From: Actinacidiphila guanduensis | GTDB taxonomy: Bacteria > Actinomycetota > Actinomycetes > Streptomycetales > Streptomycetaceae | Direction: 5' to 3' | Length of the DNA: 64,000 nt | NCBI RefSeq assembly: GCF_900103985.1 | Contig: NZ_FNIE01000009.1 | Coordinates: 248,001-312,000 of the forward strand | In this document: in pieces, positions 1 through 8,312 of the stretch | How the letters are laid out: every line of letters starts with the position of its first letter | Position numbering within the stretch: the stretch's first letter is position 1 | Notes under the pieces: model-generated | Seen by the model: only the letters and a program-made list of their open reading frames with translations | Told to the model about the DNA's origin: nothing | Databases searched by the model: none | Made by a program: the position numbers and the translations under genes

Positions 1-259
1 GCTGCTTCGGCGCGTCGCCGCCCTGCCCGGGCGCGGCCGCGAGCGCCTGCGGCGGTCCGGCCCACGTTCCGGGCGTGCCCGGGCGGACGCTGTAGGCGTC
101 CACTCCTTCGGGTGCCTGCGCGAAGACCTGCCGCGGATCGGCGGGCTCGCGGCCGGAGGGGATCACCAGACCCTCGAGGACCTCACGGGAAGTTCCGGAG
201 GGCTGGCTGCCTTGGCTACGGGGTTCCTGCGCGGGCTGCTGCCCGGACCCTTCACTCAT
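1..259 (-). CDS. Hypothetical protein, N-terminal part only (runs off the window)
   Basis: Only the first 86 codons lie in the window; the reverse-strand frame is open from ATG at 259-257 to the edge. The first 25 or so residues are rich in Gln, Pro, Gly and Ser and look disordered, followed by a more ordered stretch (REVLEGLVIPSG). I do not recognise a family. There is no Shine-Dalgarno sequence; instead TATGAT on the reverse strand (272-267) ends seven bases before the start codon, which fits a leaderless transcript. It is divergent from the ABC-F gene starting at 335. No function is assigned. Confidence 0.6.
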   Translation of the reverse strand, partial: MSEGSGQQPAQEPRSQGSQPSGTSREVLEGLVIPSGREPADPRQVFAQAPEGVDAYSVRPGTPGTWAGPPQALAAAPGQGGDAPKQ

Positions 260-334
260 GGGCGGCATCATATTGCCGCTCCGGCCGCGGAAAAGGACTT
301 GGGGCGACTCCGTGGGCCGGGGAGAATCCGGCCC

Positions 335-1939
335 ATGGGACATGTCGAAGCCGCGCACGTCGAGTACTACCTCCCGGACGGCCGGGCGCTGCTCGGCGAC
401 GTCTCGTTCCGCGTCGGCGAAGGCGCCGCCGTGGCCCTGGTGGGGCCCAACGGGGCGGGGAAGACGACCTTGCTGCGGCTGATCTCCGGCGAGCTGGCCC
501 CGCACGGCGGCAGCGTCACCTCCAGCGGCGGCCTCGGCGTGATGCGCCAGTTCGTGGGCAGCGTCCGCGACGACCGCACCGTGCGCGACCTGCTGGTCTC
601 CGTCGCCCACCCCCGGATCCGGGCGGCCGCCGAGGCCGTGGACGCCGCCGAGCTGGCGATCATGGCGCAGGACGACGAGCCGGCCCAGATGGCGTACGCC
701 ACCGCGCTCAGCGACTGGGCCGAGGCGCGCGGCTACGAGGCCGAGACGCTGTGGGACGTCTGCACCACCGCCGCGCTCGGCCTGCCGTACGAGCGGGCGC
801 AGTGGCGCGAGGTGAAGACGCTCTCCGGCGGCCAGCAGAAGCGGCTGGTGCTGGAGGCGCTGCTGCGCGGCCCCGACGAGGTGCTGCTGCTGGACGAGCC
901 GGACAACTACCTGGACGTTCCCGGCAAGCGCTGGCTGGAGCAGCAGATCGCCCAGACCCGCAAGACCGTGCTGTTCGTCAGCCACGACCGGGAGCTGCTC
1001 TCCCGGGCCGCCGAGCGGATCGTCAGCGTGGAGACCGGGCCCGCGGGCTCCACCGCCTGGGTGCACGGCGGCGGCTTCGCCACCTTCCACGAGGCGCGCA
1101 AGGAGCGGTTCGCCCGCTTCGAGGAGTTGCGCCGGCGCTGGGAGGAGGAGCACGCCAAGCTGAAGGCGATGGTGCTGCGGCTGCGGCAGCAGGCCGCCAA
1201 CAGCCCCGACATGGCCTCCCGCTACCACGCGGCGCAGACCCGGCTGCGCCGGTTCGAGGAGGCGGGGGCGCCGCAGGAGCCGCCGCGCGAGCAGGACATC
1301 CGGATGCGGCTGAAGGGCGGCCGTACCGGGGTGCGGGCGCTGACCTGCGAGCGGCTGGAGCTGACCGGCCTGATGAAGCCGTTCGACCTGGAGGTCTTCT
1401 ACGGCGAGCGGGTGGCCGTCCTCGGGCCCAACGGCTCGGGCAAGTCGCACTTCCTGCGGCTGCTCGCCGGCGACACCACGGTCGCCCACGAAGGGGAGTT
1501 CCGGCTCGGCGCCCGTGTGGTCCCCGGGCACTTCGCCCAGACGCACGCGCATCCCGAACTCGTCGGGCGGACCCTGGTGGACATCCTGTGGACCGAGCAC
1601 GCGCGCGACCGCGGCCGGGCGATGTCGGTGCTGCGCCGCTACGAGCTGGAGCGCCAGGGCGACCAATCCTTCGACCGGCTCTCCGGCGGCCAGCAGGCGC
1701 GCTTCCAGATCCTGCTGCTGGAACTCGCCGGCTCCACCGCCCTGCTGCTGGACGAGCCGACCGACAACCTCGATCTGGAGAGCGCCGAAGCCCTCCAGGA
1801 CGGGCTCGACTCCTACGAGGGCACGGTCCTGTCCGTCACCCACGACCGCTGGTTCGCCCGCTCCTTCGACCGCTACCTGCACTTCGGCACCGACGGCGTC
1901 GTCCGCGAGACGGCCGAGCCGGTATGGGGCGAGGAGTAG
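335..1939 (+). CDS. ABC-F family ATP-binding protein
   Basis: Soluble protein of 534 aa with two ABC ATPase domains and no membrane domain, the ABC-F architecture. Members act on the ribosome (translation factors or antibiotic target protection) rather than in transport. NBD1 has Walker A GPNGAGKTT (residues 37-45), signature LSGGQQKRL (about 163) and Walker B LLLDEPDNYLD; NBD2 has GPNGSGKSH (about 364), LSGGQQARF and LLLDEPTDNLD. A charged helical linker (about 250-330) corresponds to the P-site tRNA interaction motif. The ATG at 335 is chosen because GGGGAGA lies about 9 bases upstream and the ABC fold begins at once. It converges with the XdhC gene 15 bases downstream. Whether it confers drug resistance cannot be read from the sequence. 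Confidence 0.9.
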   Translation: MGHVEAAHVEYYLPDGRALLGDVSFRVGEGAAVALVGPNGAGKTTLLRLISGELAPHGGSVTSSGGLGVMRQFVGSVRDDRTVRDLLVSVAHPRIRAAAEAVDAAELAIMAQDDEPAQMAYATALSDWAEARGYEAETLWDVCTTAALGLPYERAQWREVKTLSGGQQKRLVLEALLRGPDEVLLLDEPDNYLDVPGKRWLEQQIAQTRKTVLFVSHDRELLSRAAERIVSVETGPAGSTAWVHGGGFATFHEARKERFARFEELRRRWEEEHAKLKAMVLRLRQQAANSPDMASRYHAAQTRLRRFEEAGAPQEPPREQDIRMRLKGGRTGVRALTCERLELTGLMKPFDLEVFYGERVAVLGPNGSGKSHFLRLLAGDTTVAHEGEFRLGARVVPGHFAQTHAHPELVGRTLVDILWTEHARDRGRAMSVLRRYELERQGDQSFDRLSGGQQARFQILLLELAGSTALLLDEPTDNLDLESAEALQDGLDSYEGTVLSVTHDRWFARSFDRYLHFGTDGVVRETAEPVWGEE

Positions 1940-1954
1940 GGTCCCGCCCGGCTT

Positions 1955-3088
1955 CTAGCGGTGGATCGGCAGGGGCGTCGTGTCGATGAGGCGGCGGCCC
2001 GAACCGCCCCAGCGCAGCGAGATGACCTCCGCCATGATCGCCACCGCCGTCTCCTCCGGGGTGCGGGCACCCAGGTCGAGGCCGATGGGGGAGGCGAGGC
2101 GGGCGAGCGCGGACTCGGGCACGCCTGCTTCGCGCAGCCGGTGCAGCCGGTCCTCGTGCGTGCGGCGGCTGCCCATGGCGCCGATGTAGCGGGCGGGGGA
2201 GCGCAACGCCCGCTCCAGCAGCGGGATGTCGAACTTGGGGTCGTGGGTGAGCACGCAGATCACCGTGCTGTCGTCCACATCGACCCGGTCCAGGAAGCGG
2301 TGCGGCCACTCCACGACCAGCTCGTCCACCTCGGGGAACCGCTTGCGGGTGGCGAAGACCGGCCGGGCGTCGCAGACCGTGACGTGGTAGCCGAGGAAGG
2401 TGCCGATCCTGGCCACGGCCCCGGCGAAGTCGATCGCCCCGAAGACCAGCAGCCGCGGCGGCGGCGCGAAGGACTGCACGAAGACGGCGAGGTCGTCCCG
2501 GCGCTCCTCGCCCGCACGGCCCACCCGGACCACCTCGCTGGCGCCTTGGGCGAGCAGGCCCCTGGCCCGCTCGGTGATCGCCGCGTCCAGCCCGGGGTCG
2601 CCCAGCGAGCCCGCGGTGCCGTCGGCGTGGATCACCAGGTCGCGTTCGGGCGGGGTGCTGCCGGCGGAGCCGGGCCGGTCGCCCTGCCCGGCGTGCTCGT
2701 CCAGCAGCGAGGCCAGCGCGGCCGGCCGCTTCCCGGTGAGCGCCGAGAGCAGTCCGGGCAGCTGCGGGAAGTGGCCGCCGCCGGCCGGGCGGACCAGCAG
2801 TTCTATGGTCCCGCCGCAGGTCAGGCCCACGTCGAAGGCGTCGTCGTCGCTGACCCCGTAGGTGACCACCTGCGCCTGCCCGCTCTCGATCACCTCGCGG
2901 GCCAGCTCGTAGACCGCGCCCTCGACGCAGCCGCCGGAGACGCTGCCGATCACGTCGCCGTCCTCCCGGACGGCCATCGAGGCCCCGGGCTGACGCGGCG
3001 CGGACTTCCAGGTGCGCACCACCGTGGCGACGGCGAACCGCGCCCCGGCCGCCTGCCATTCGGCGATGCCCTCGGCGATGTCCCGCAA
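1955..3088 (-). CDS. XdhC/CoxI family protein
   Basis: 377-aa protein with the N-terminal XdhC_CoxI domain (about residues 1-70, with SAPRQPGASMAV and GSVSGGCVEGAVY) and a C-terminal Rossmann-type XdhC domain (LLVFGAIDFAG, then RYIGAMGSRRTHEDR). In characterised systems XdhC binds molybdenum cofactor and helps load xanthine dehydrogenase-type enzymes. No molybdo-hydroxylase gene lies nearby, so the client is unknown. The TTG start at 3088 is chosen because GGAGG sits nine bases upstream and family members begin at this point (LRDIAEGIAEW); longer readings upstream have unlikely composition. It converges on the ABC-F gene. Confidence 0.85.
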   Translation of the reverse strand: MRDIAEGIAEWQAAGARFAVATVVRTWKSAPRQPGASMAVREDGDVIGSVSGGCVEGAVYELAREVIESGQAQVVTYGVSDDDAFDVGLTCGGTIELLVRPAGGGHFPQLPGLLSALTGKRPAALASLLDEHAGQGDRPGSAGSTPPERDLVIHADGTAGSLGDPGLDAAITERARGLLAQGASEVVRVGRAGEERRDDLAVFVQSFAPPPRLLVFGAIDFAGAVARIGTFLGYHVTVCDARPVFATRKRFPEVDELVVEWPHRFLDRVDVDDSTVICVLTHDPKFDIPLLERALRSPARYIGAMGSRRTHEDRLHRLREAGVPESALARLASPIGLDLGARTPEETAVAIMAEVISLRWGGSGRRLIDTTPLPIHR

Positions 3089-3859
3089 CGCCCACTCCCT
3101 CCGCGAGCTGCCCCGGGCCCGCCGGGCGGCCCGCGGCCTGCCGGCCGCGGGGACCGGAGCCCCCTGCTTCCACGGCCGCGCCGGTCCGCCCGCGGTTCCG
3201 CCGGCTGCCGTTGCCGGGCCGGCGTCGTGCCAGTGTTCTGCCGCTTCCGTGTCGCTTTCGTGCCGCTGCGCGCCCGCCCGGTGCCGGCTGGTGTCCACCG
3301 GTGGGCGCAGACACACGCTACGCGAGCTGCGGCCCGGCACGCCATGGCCTGTCCCGGGCGGGCCGGGGCACCGTCGCGGAACGGTTCCGGGCCCACGTCC
3401 GAGCCCGCCGCCGCCCCGGGACGAACCGCGACCGAGCACGCCATGGGCGAGGATGTTCCAAGAGCTGCGCGCGGTCGGGGCCCGCTCACCGGATGCGGGT
3501 CCCCCCGCCCGGTGCGTGCGGGGACCATGGCCCGGGCGCGATGACCCGCACCCCGTGACCGCCGCCGGCCGCGCGCAAGGTCCCGGCCCGGTCCCGCGTC
3601 GCCCCGGCTGCGCCGGCCCCGTGCCGCCCGCCGTCCCAGGGCGGCGTTTTGACCCGCCAGGGCGGCCACGGGTATCCTGCGATGCTGTTATGCGTATTGG
3701 CTTGCTCTATCTCACGTGAGAGGCCCTTACGCCGGTCCACCGGGCCGATGACCAGCGGCAGGTACACGGGTTGCGTCCCCGGGTACGGCCACGGCTGTCG
3801 TGATCGTCCGGGTGGCCTTGTCAGGACCAATTCACCGAAGATAGCGAAGGCTCACGACC
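3089..3859. other. Non-coding stretch between xdhC-like gene and rplM
   Basis: About 770 bases with long open frames on both strands, but their Arg/Pro/Gly-rich translations have no recognisable domain and I call no gene. It holds the upstream region of the XdhC gene and, from 3649, the rplM promoter followed by a leader of about 175 bases. Confidence 0.6.
3649..3678 (+). promoter_or_regulatory. Vegetative promoter of rplM-rpsI
   Basis: TTGACC (3649-3654) and TATCCT (3673-3678) separated by 18 bases, a near-consensus HrdB-type promoter. Transcription would start near 3685, leaving a 5' leader of about 175 bases before the GTG of rplM. The leader contains CTCACGTGAG and other short inverted repeats, so ribosomal-protein autoregulation is possible but not shown. 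Confidence 0.65.
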
Positions 3860-4303
3860 GTGCGTACGTACAGCCCCAAGCCCGGCGACGTCCAGCGCCA
3901 GTGGCATGTCATCGACGCGCAGGACGTCGTCCTGGGCCGCCTTGCCTCCCAGGCCGCGACCCTCCTGCGGGGCAAGCACAAGCCCATCTACGCGCCCCAC
4001 GTCGACACCGGTGACTTCGTCATCATCATCAACGCCGACAAGGTGCACCTGTCCGGGAACAAGAAGACCCAGAAGATGGCCTACCGCCACTCCGGCTACC
4101 CGGGCGGCCTGCGCTCGGTGCGCTACGACGAGCTGCTCGCCAAGAGCCCGGAGAAGGCCGTCGAGAAGGCCGTCAAGGGCATGCTCCCGAAGAACTCCCT
4201 GGGCCGCCAGATGCTGACCAAGCTGAAGGTCTACTCGGGCGACCAGCACCCGCACGCCTCGCAGCAGCCGGTGCCGTTCGAGATCACCCAGGTCGCGCAG
4301 TAG
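3860..4303 (+). CDS. rplM: 50S ribosomal protein L13
   Basis: 147 aa, normal length for L13, an early-assembly protein of the large subunit. Family hallmarks are visible: the N-terminal [19 protein letters not shown], the [12 protein letters not shown] strand, and HSGYPGGLR followed by [15 protein letters not shown]. The GTG start at 3860 follows GAAGG by about ten bases. rpsI follows after 39 bases, the usual rplM-rpsI operon, driven by the promoter at 3649-3678. Confidence 0.98.
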   Translation: MRTYSPKPGDVQRQWHVIDAQDVVLGRLASQAATLLRGKHKPIYAPHVDTGDFVIIINADKVHLSGNKKTQKMAYRHSGYPGGLRSVRYDELLAKSPEKAVEKAVKGMLPKNSLGRQMLTKLKVYSGDQHPHASQQPVPFEITQVAQ

Positions 4304-4342
4304 TCCCGGCCACCCCCCTGACAGAGAGAACCGAGGAACATC

Positions 4343-4861
4343 GTGGCTGAGACCACCCCCGAGACCCCGCTCGCCGAGGGCGAAGAGACCTACGACGAGA
4401 TCACGACCTTCGAGTCGGAGGCCGTCGAGGGCGAGTACACCTCCGAGTCGCTCGCCTCGCGGTTCGGCGACCCGCAGCCGGCCGCCGGCACCGGCCGCCG
4501 CAAGCGCTCCATCGCCCGCGTCCGGATCATCCCCGGCAGCGGCAAGTGGAAGATCAACGGCCGCACCCTGGAGGGCTACTTCCCCAACAAGGTGCACCAG
4601 CAGGAGGTCAACGAGCCGTTCAAGGTGCTGGAGCTCGACGGCCGTTACGACGTCGTGGCCCGCATCTCCGGCGGCGGCATCTCCGGCCAGGCCGGTGCGC
4701 TGCGCCTGGGCGTCGCCCGCGCGCTCAACGAGGCGGACGTCGACAACAACCGCGGCCCGCTGAAGAAGGCCGGCTTCCTGACCCGCGACGACCGCGCGGT
4801 CGAGCGGAAGAAGGCCGGTCTGAAGAAGGCCCGCAAGGCGCCGCAGTTCAGCAAGCGCTGA
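4343..4861 (+). CDS. rpsI: 30S ribosomal protein S9
   Basis: 172 aa. The conserved S9 core starts near residue 50 ([13 protein letters not shown]) and ends with the tRNA-contacting basic tail ([12 protein letters not shown]). The N-terminal 45 or so residues form an acidic Glu/Thr-rich extension typical of actinobacterial S9 and probably disordered. GTG start with GAGGAA upstream; second gene of the rplM-rpsI operon, ended by a hairpin at 4921-4950. Confidence 0.98.
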   Translation: MAETTPETPLAEGEETYDEITTFESEAVEGEYTSESLASRFGDPQPAAGTGRRKRSIARVRIIPGSGKWKINGRTLEGYFPNKVHQQEVNEPFKVLELDGRYDVVARISGGGISGQAGALRLGVARALNEADVDNNRGPLKKAGFLTRDDRAVERKKAGLKKARKAPQFSKR

Positions 4862-4920
4862 CCCGTCGGCCGCCCCCGGCCGGGCGGCGCCCGCGCCTGC
4901 CCGCCGCAACGTGCGGCAAC

Positions 4921-4950
4921 GCCCCGGAGGCACCTCGGTGCTTCCGGGGC
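4921..4950 (+). terminator. Terminator after rpsI
   Basis: GCCCCGGAGGCACC and GGTGCTTCCGGGGC can form a 14-bp stem with one G-U pair and almost no spacer. There is no U-run, as is common in Streptomyces. It separates rplM-rpsI from glmM. Confidence 0.7.
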
Positions 4951-5046
4951 GTTCGCATGATGAGCTGGGGGCGTATACGTGTGTACGTGTGCTTGTCGGG
5001 CTTGCAGGACGCGCTCGAGCCGCCGCAACGCATCGGAGGGAACACA

Positions 5047-6405
5047 GTGGGACGACTCTTCGGCACCGACGGGGTGCGGGGCATCGCCAACGCGGACCTG
5101 ACCGCCGAACTCGCGCTCGGCCTGTCCGTGGCCGCCGCGCATGTGCTGGCCGAGGCCGGCAGCTTCGCCGGGCACCGCCCGGTGGCCGTGGTGGGCCGCG
5201 ATCCGCGCGCCTCCGGCGAGTTCCTGGAGGCGGCCGTCGTGGCGGGCCTCGCCAGCGCGGGCGTGGACGTCCTGCGGGTCGGTGTGCTGCCCACCCCGGC
5301 GGTGGCGTATCTCACCGGCGCGCTGGGCGCCGACCTCGGGGTGATGCTGTCGGCGAGCCACAACGCCATGCCCGACAACGGCGTGAAGTTCCTGGCCCGC
5401 GGCGGCCACAAGCTCGACGACGAGCTGGAGGACCGGATCGAGGCCGTCTACGAGGAACATCGCACCGGCGCCCCGTGGAACCGCCCCACCGGCGCCGGCG
5501 TCGGCCGGGTCCGCGACTACGACGAGGGCTTCGACACCTACGTCGCCCACCTCGTCGCCGTGCTGCCCAACCGGCTGGACGGCCTGAAGATCGTGCTGGA
5601 CGAGGCACACGGCGCGGCCTCGCGGGTCTCGCCCGAGGCGTTCTCAAGAGCCGGCGCCGAGGTGGTCACCATCGGCGCCCGTCCCGACGGCCTCAACATC
5701 AACGACGGCTGCGGCTCCACCCATCTGGAGCTGCTGCGGGCCGCCGTGGTCGAGCACGGCGCCGACCTCGGCATCGCGCACGACGGCGACGCCGACCGCT
5801 GCCTGGCCGTGGACGCCGCCGGCAACGAGGTGGACGGCGACCAGATCCTCGCCGTGCTGGCGCTCGCGCTGCGCGAGCAGGGCGCGCTGCGCAAGAACAC
5901 CGTGGTCGGCACCGTGATGTCCAACCTCGGCTTCAAACTCGCCATGGAGCGCGAGGGGATCACCTTCGTGCAGACCGCGGTCGGCGACCGCTACATCCTG
6001 GAGGCGATGAAGGAGCACGGGTACGCGCTCGGCGGCGAGCAGTCCGGGCACGTCATCGTGCTCGACCACGCCACCACCGGCGACGGCACCCTCACCGGGC
6101 TGCTGCTGGCCGCCCGTGTCGCGGCCACCGGCCGGTCGCTGGCCGAACTCGCCGCCGTCATGGACCGGCTGCCCCAGGTGCTGGTCAACGTGCCGGACGT
6201 CGACAAGAGCCGGGTCGCGGCCGTGCCGGAGCTGGCCGCCGCCGTCACCGAGGCCGAGACCGAACTCGGCGCCACCGGGCGGGTGCTGCTGCGGCCCTCG
6301 GGCACCGAGCCGCTGGTGCGCGTGATGGTCGAGGCCGCCGACATCGACCACGCCCGCGCGGTCGCCGGCCGGCTCGCCGACGTCGTCAAGGCGACGCTGG
6401 GCTGA
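5047..6405 (+). CDS. glmM: Phosphoglucosamine mutase
   Basis: 452-aa enzyme that interconverts glucosamine-6-phosphate and glucosamine-1-phosphate, the step feeding UDP-GlcNAc and so peptidoglycan synthesis. It opens with the GlmM signature [10 protein letters not shown]. The catalytic phosphoserine loop is LSASHN (Ser near 104), the metal loop is DGDADR, and the C-terminal phosphate-binding loop is [15 protein letters not shown] at 5047 is chosen because GGAGGG ends six bases upstream. It is transcribed alone after the rpsI terminator and converges with coaA. Confidence 0.97.
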   Translation: MGRLFGTDGVRGIANADLTAELALGLSVAAAHVLAEAGSFAGHRPVAVVGRDPRASGEFLEAAVVAGLASAGVDVLRVGVLPTPAVAYLTGALGADLGVMLSASHNAMPDNGVKFLARGGHKLDDELEDRIEAVYEEHRTGAPWNRPTGAGVGRVRDYDEGFDTYVAHLVAVLPNRLDGLKIVLDEAHGAASRVSPEAFSRAGAEVVTIGARPDGLNINDGCGSTHLELLRAAVVEHGADLGIAHDGDADRCLAVDAAGNEVDGDQILAVLALALREQGALRKNTVVGTVMSNLGFKLAMEREGITFVQTAVGDRYILEAMKEHGYALGGEQSGHVIVLDHATTGDGTLTGLLLAARVAATGRSLAELAAVMDRLPQVLVNVPDVDKSRVAAVPELAAAVTEAETELGATGRVLLRPSGTEPLVRVMVEAADIDHARAVAGRLADVVKATLG

Positions 6406-6448
6406 GCACCTGTCCTTCGTTCGTGGCCCGGCCCGCGCCCCGGGCCGC

Positions 6449-7450
6449 TCACAGCTTGCGCAGCCACAGCCGCCGGACCGTGTGGTCCGGCCCCTTGCGC
6501 AGCACCAGGGCGGCCCGGCTGCGGGTGGGCAGCACGTTCTGCTCCAGATTGGGCAGGTTGACCGTCCGCCAGATGGTGCGGGCGTAGGCCAGCGCCTCCT
6601 CCTCGGGCACCTGCGTGTAGCGGCGGAAGTAGGAGTGCGGGTCGAGGAACGCGGTCTCGCGCAGCTTGCGGAACCGGCCGAGGTACCACTGTTCGATGTC
6701 CTGCGTGCGGGCGTCCACGTAGACGCTGAAGTCGAACAGGTCGGACAGCGCGAGGCCGGTGCGGCCGTCGGTGCCGGGCAGCGCGGGCTGCAGCACGTTG
6801 AGGCCCTCCACGATCAGCACGTCCGGGCGGCGCACCGTCAGCCGCTCCCCGGGCACGATGTCGTAGACCAGGTGGGAGTAGACCGGCGCGCTCACCTCGG
6901 GGCGGCCGGACTTCACGTCGGCGACGAAGCGGGTCAGGGCGCGGCGGTCGTAGGACTCGGGGAAGCCCTTGCGGGACATCAGGCCGCGCCGCTCCAACTC
7001 GGCGTTGGGCAGCAGGAATCCGTCGGTGGTGACGAGTTCGACCCGGCGCCCGCTCCCGGGCGCCCCGGTCTCCTGCGGGCCCTGCGGAAGCGCGAGCAGG
7101 GCCTGCAGCAGGCGGGCGGTGGTGGACTTGCCGACGGCGACGCTGCCCGCCACGCCGATTACGAACGGGGTGCCGGGCTGGGCGCCCGCGCCGCCGGGGG
7201 CCGCGCCCAGGAAGGTGTTCAGGGCGCCGCGCAGGCCCGAGTGGGCCGCTATGTAGAGGTTGAGCAGGCGGGCCAGCGGCAGGTAGACGTCCACGACCTC
7301 GGTCAGGTCCACCACGTCGCCCAGGCCGCGCAGCCGCTCGACGTCCTCCGCGGTGAGGGTGAGCGGGGTGTGCTTGCGCAGGGCGCTCCACTGCTCGCGG
7401 GTCAGGTCCAGATAGGGGCTGGCGGCGGGCGGGGCGGTGGTGGTCGGCAC
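6449..7450 (-). CDS. coaA: Pantothenate kinase, type I
   Basis: 333-aa CoaA, catalysing ATP-dependent phosphorylation of pantothenate, the first and controlling step of CoA synthesis. P-loop [21 protein letters not shown], the [10 protein letters not shown] segment, and YDIVPGERL followed by VEGLNVLQP are all present. The GTG at 7450 gives the usual N-terminus just before [13 protein letters not shown] and has a G-rich site about ten bases upstream. It is divergent from acpS, whose product needs CoA as substrate. Confidence 0.95.
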   Translation of the reverse strand: MPTTTAPPAASPYLDLTREQWSALRKHTPLTLTAEDVERLRGLGDVVDLTEVVDVYLPLARLLNLYIAAHSGLRGALNTFLGAAPGGAGAQPGTPFVIGVAGSVAVGKSTTARLLQALLALPQGPQETGAPGSGRRVELVTTDGFLLPNAELERRGLMSRKGFPESYDRRALTRFVADVKSGRPEVSAPVYSHLVYDIVPGERLTVRRPDVLIVEGLNVLQPALPGTDGRTGLALSDLFDFSVYVDARTQDIEQWYLGRFRKLRETAFLDPHSYFRRYTQVPEEEALAYARTIWRTVNLPNLEQNVLPTRSRAALVLRKGPDHTVRRLWLRKL

Positions 7451-7532
7451 GGCCCCATTGTCCCCCCAACGTCCAGGGTCGCCCCGGTCCGCCGGCGGCG
7501 CCCCCGCGTGGCGGCGCCCTAAGCTTTCCGGC

Positions 7533-7571
7533 ATGGCGGGTGCGCGGGTGCGGCGAGCGGGGGCGGTGTGA
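7533..7571 (+). other. Possible 12-codon leaderless minicistron before acpS
   Basis: TAAGCT (7520-7525) lies seven bases before an ATG at 7533 that opens a 12-codon frame ([12 protein letters not shown]). Its stop TGA (7569-7571) overlaps the GTG start of acpS (7568-7570). acpS has no good Shine-Dalgarno sequence, so translation could reach it by coupling. Speculative. Confidence 0.3.
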
Positions 7572-7936
7572 TCATCGGGGTCGGTATCGACGTGGCCGAG
7601 ATCGAGCGGTTCGAGGCGGCGCTGGCCCGTACCCCGGGCATGGCCGAACGCCTCTTCACCGCCGGCGAGTTGCGGCTCGCCTCGGGCGCCCCCCGCGGCT
7701 CGGCCTCACTGGCCGCGCGGTTCGCCGCGAAGGAGGCCCTGGCGAAGTCGCTGGGCGCCCCTTCGGGCCTCAAATGGCTCGACGCCGAGGTCACCACCGA
7801 CCCCTCGGGCCGCCCCCACCTCACCGTCCAGGGCACCGTGGCCGCCCGAGCCGCGGCTCTGGGCGTGACGAGCTGGCACGTCTCCCTCTCCCACGACGCC
7901 GGCATCGCCTCCGCCGTGGTCATCGCCGAGGGCTGA
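7568..7936 (+). CDS. acpS: Holo-[acyl-carrier-protein] synthase
   Basis: 122-aa AcpS-type phosphopantetheinyl transferase that moves 4'-phosphopantetheine from CoA to acyl carrier proteins. Signatures: [13 protein letters not shown] at the N-terminus (Mg-binding Asp) and [14 protein letters not shown] with the catalytic Glu-Lys pair, ending in [16 protein letters not shown]. The GTG at 7568 is the only in-frame start consistent with the family, with only a weak G-rich site before it. It converges with a broken antitoxin gene. Confidence 0.95.
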   Translation: MIIGVGIDVAEIERFEAALARTPGMAERLFTAGELRLASGAPRGSASLAARFAAKEALAKSLGAPSGLKWLDAEVTTDPSGRPHLTVQGTVAARAAALGVTSWHVSLSHDAGIASAVVIAEG

Positions 7937-7948
7937 CCCGGGCCGGAC

Positions 7949-8187
7949 TCACCCCTCGCCCGGGGCCCGGCCCTCGAGCCGGTCGATCGAGGCGAGCAGC
8001 CGCCGTGCGTTCGCGGGGCTGCGCAGCAGGTGAGCGGTCTCGTCGAGCGACTCGTCGTCGGCGAGTGGGACCGCGACGACGGGCCCGGCGCCCTCGCGGA
8101 TGACGGCGGTCTCCTCCGGGTCCTCGGTCACCGGGCGGGCACCTCGGCGTTCCGCGCGCGAAACTCGGAGTACGTCATGGTCCTCAC
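7949..8187 (-). pseudogene. Frameshifted Phd/YefM-family antitoxin remnant
   Basis: A GTG at 8187 with AGGAGG nine bases upstream starts VRTMTYSEFRARNAEVPAR and stops at TGA 8130-8128. The rest of a YefM-type antitoxin continues in the next frame: VTEDPEETAVIREGAGPV, then DESLDETAHLLRSPANARR to the stop at 7951-7949. Between the codons for Ala-Glu (in RNAE) and Glu-Glu (in DPEE) there are 26 bases where I expect 27 from family spacing, so a single 1-base loss explains the break. No toxin gene adjoins it: downstream lies convergent acpS, upstream divergent nnr. It may be a decayed orphan antitoxin or a sequencing error. Confidence 0.75.
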
Positions 8188-8312
8188 GCACAAGCACCTC
8201 CTGGTCGGCAGGAAGCCACTCTGCCACGCAGCGGGCGGTGGCAAAGCTCCTTGCGGGAGCAGGAGAGACGGGGACCGCGGGGCAGAGTGCGGCGTCGACT
8301 GGAGGGCGGAGT

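Noticed and set aside
1961-3544. Forward open frame opposite the XdhC gene
   Set aside because: Shadow frame; composition Gly/Arg/Pro/Val with no conserved motif.
3012-3719. Long open frames on both strands in the rplM upstream region
   Set aside because: Arg/Pro/Gly-rich products with no domain and overlapping frames; expected by chance at this GC content.
4546-5046. Upstream in-frame extension of glmM
   Set aside because: The GTG at 5047 has an excellent ribosome site and begins the conserved [10 protein letters not shown]; the extension overlaps rpsI and the terminator.
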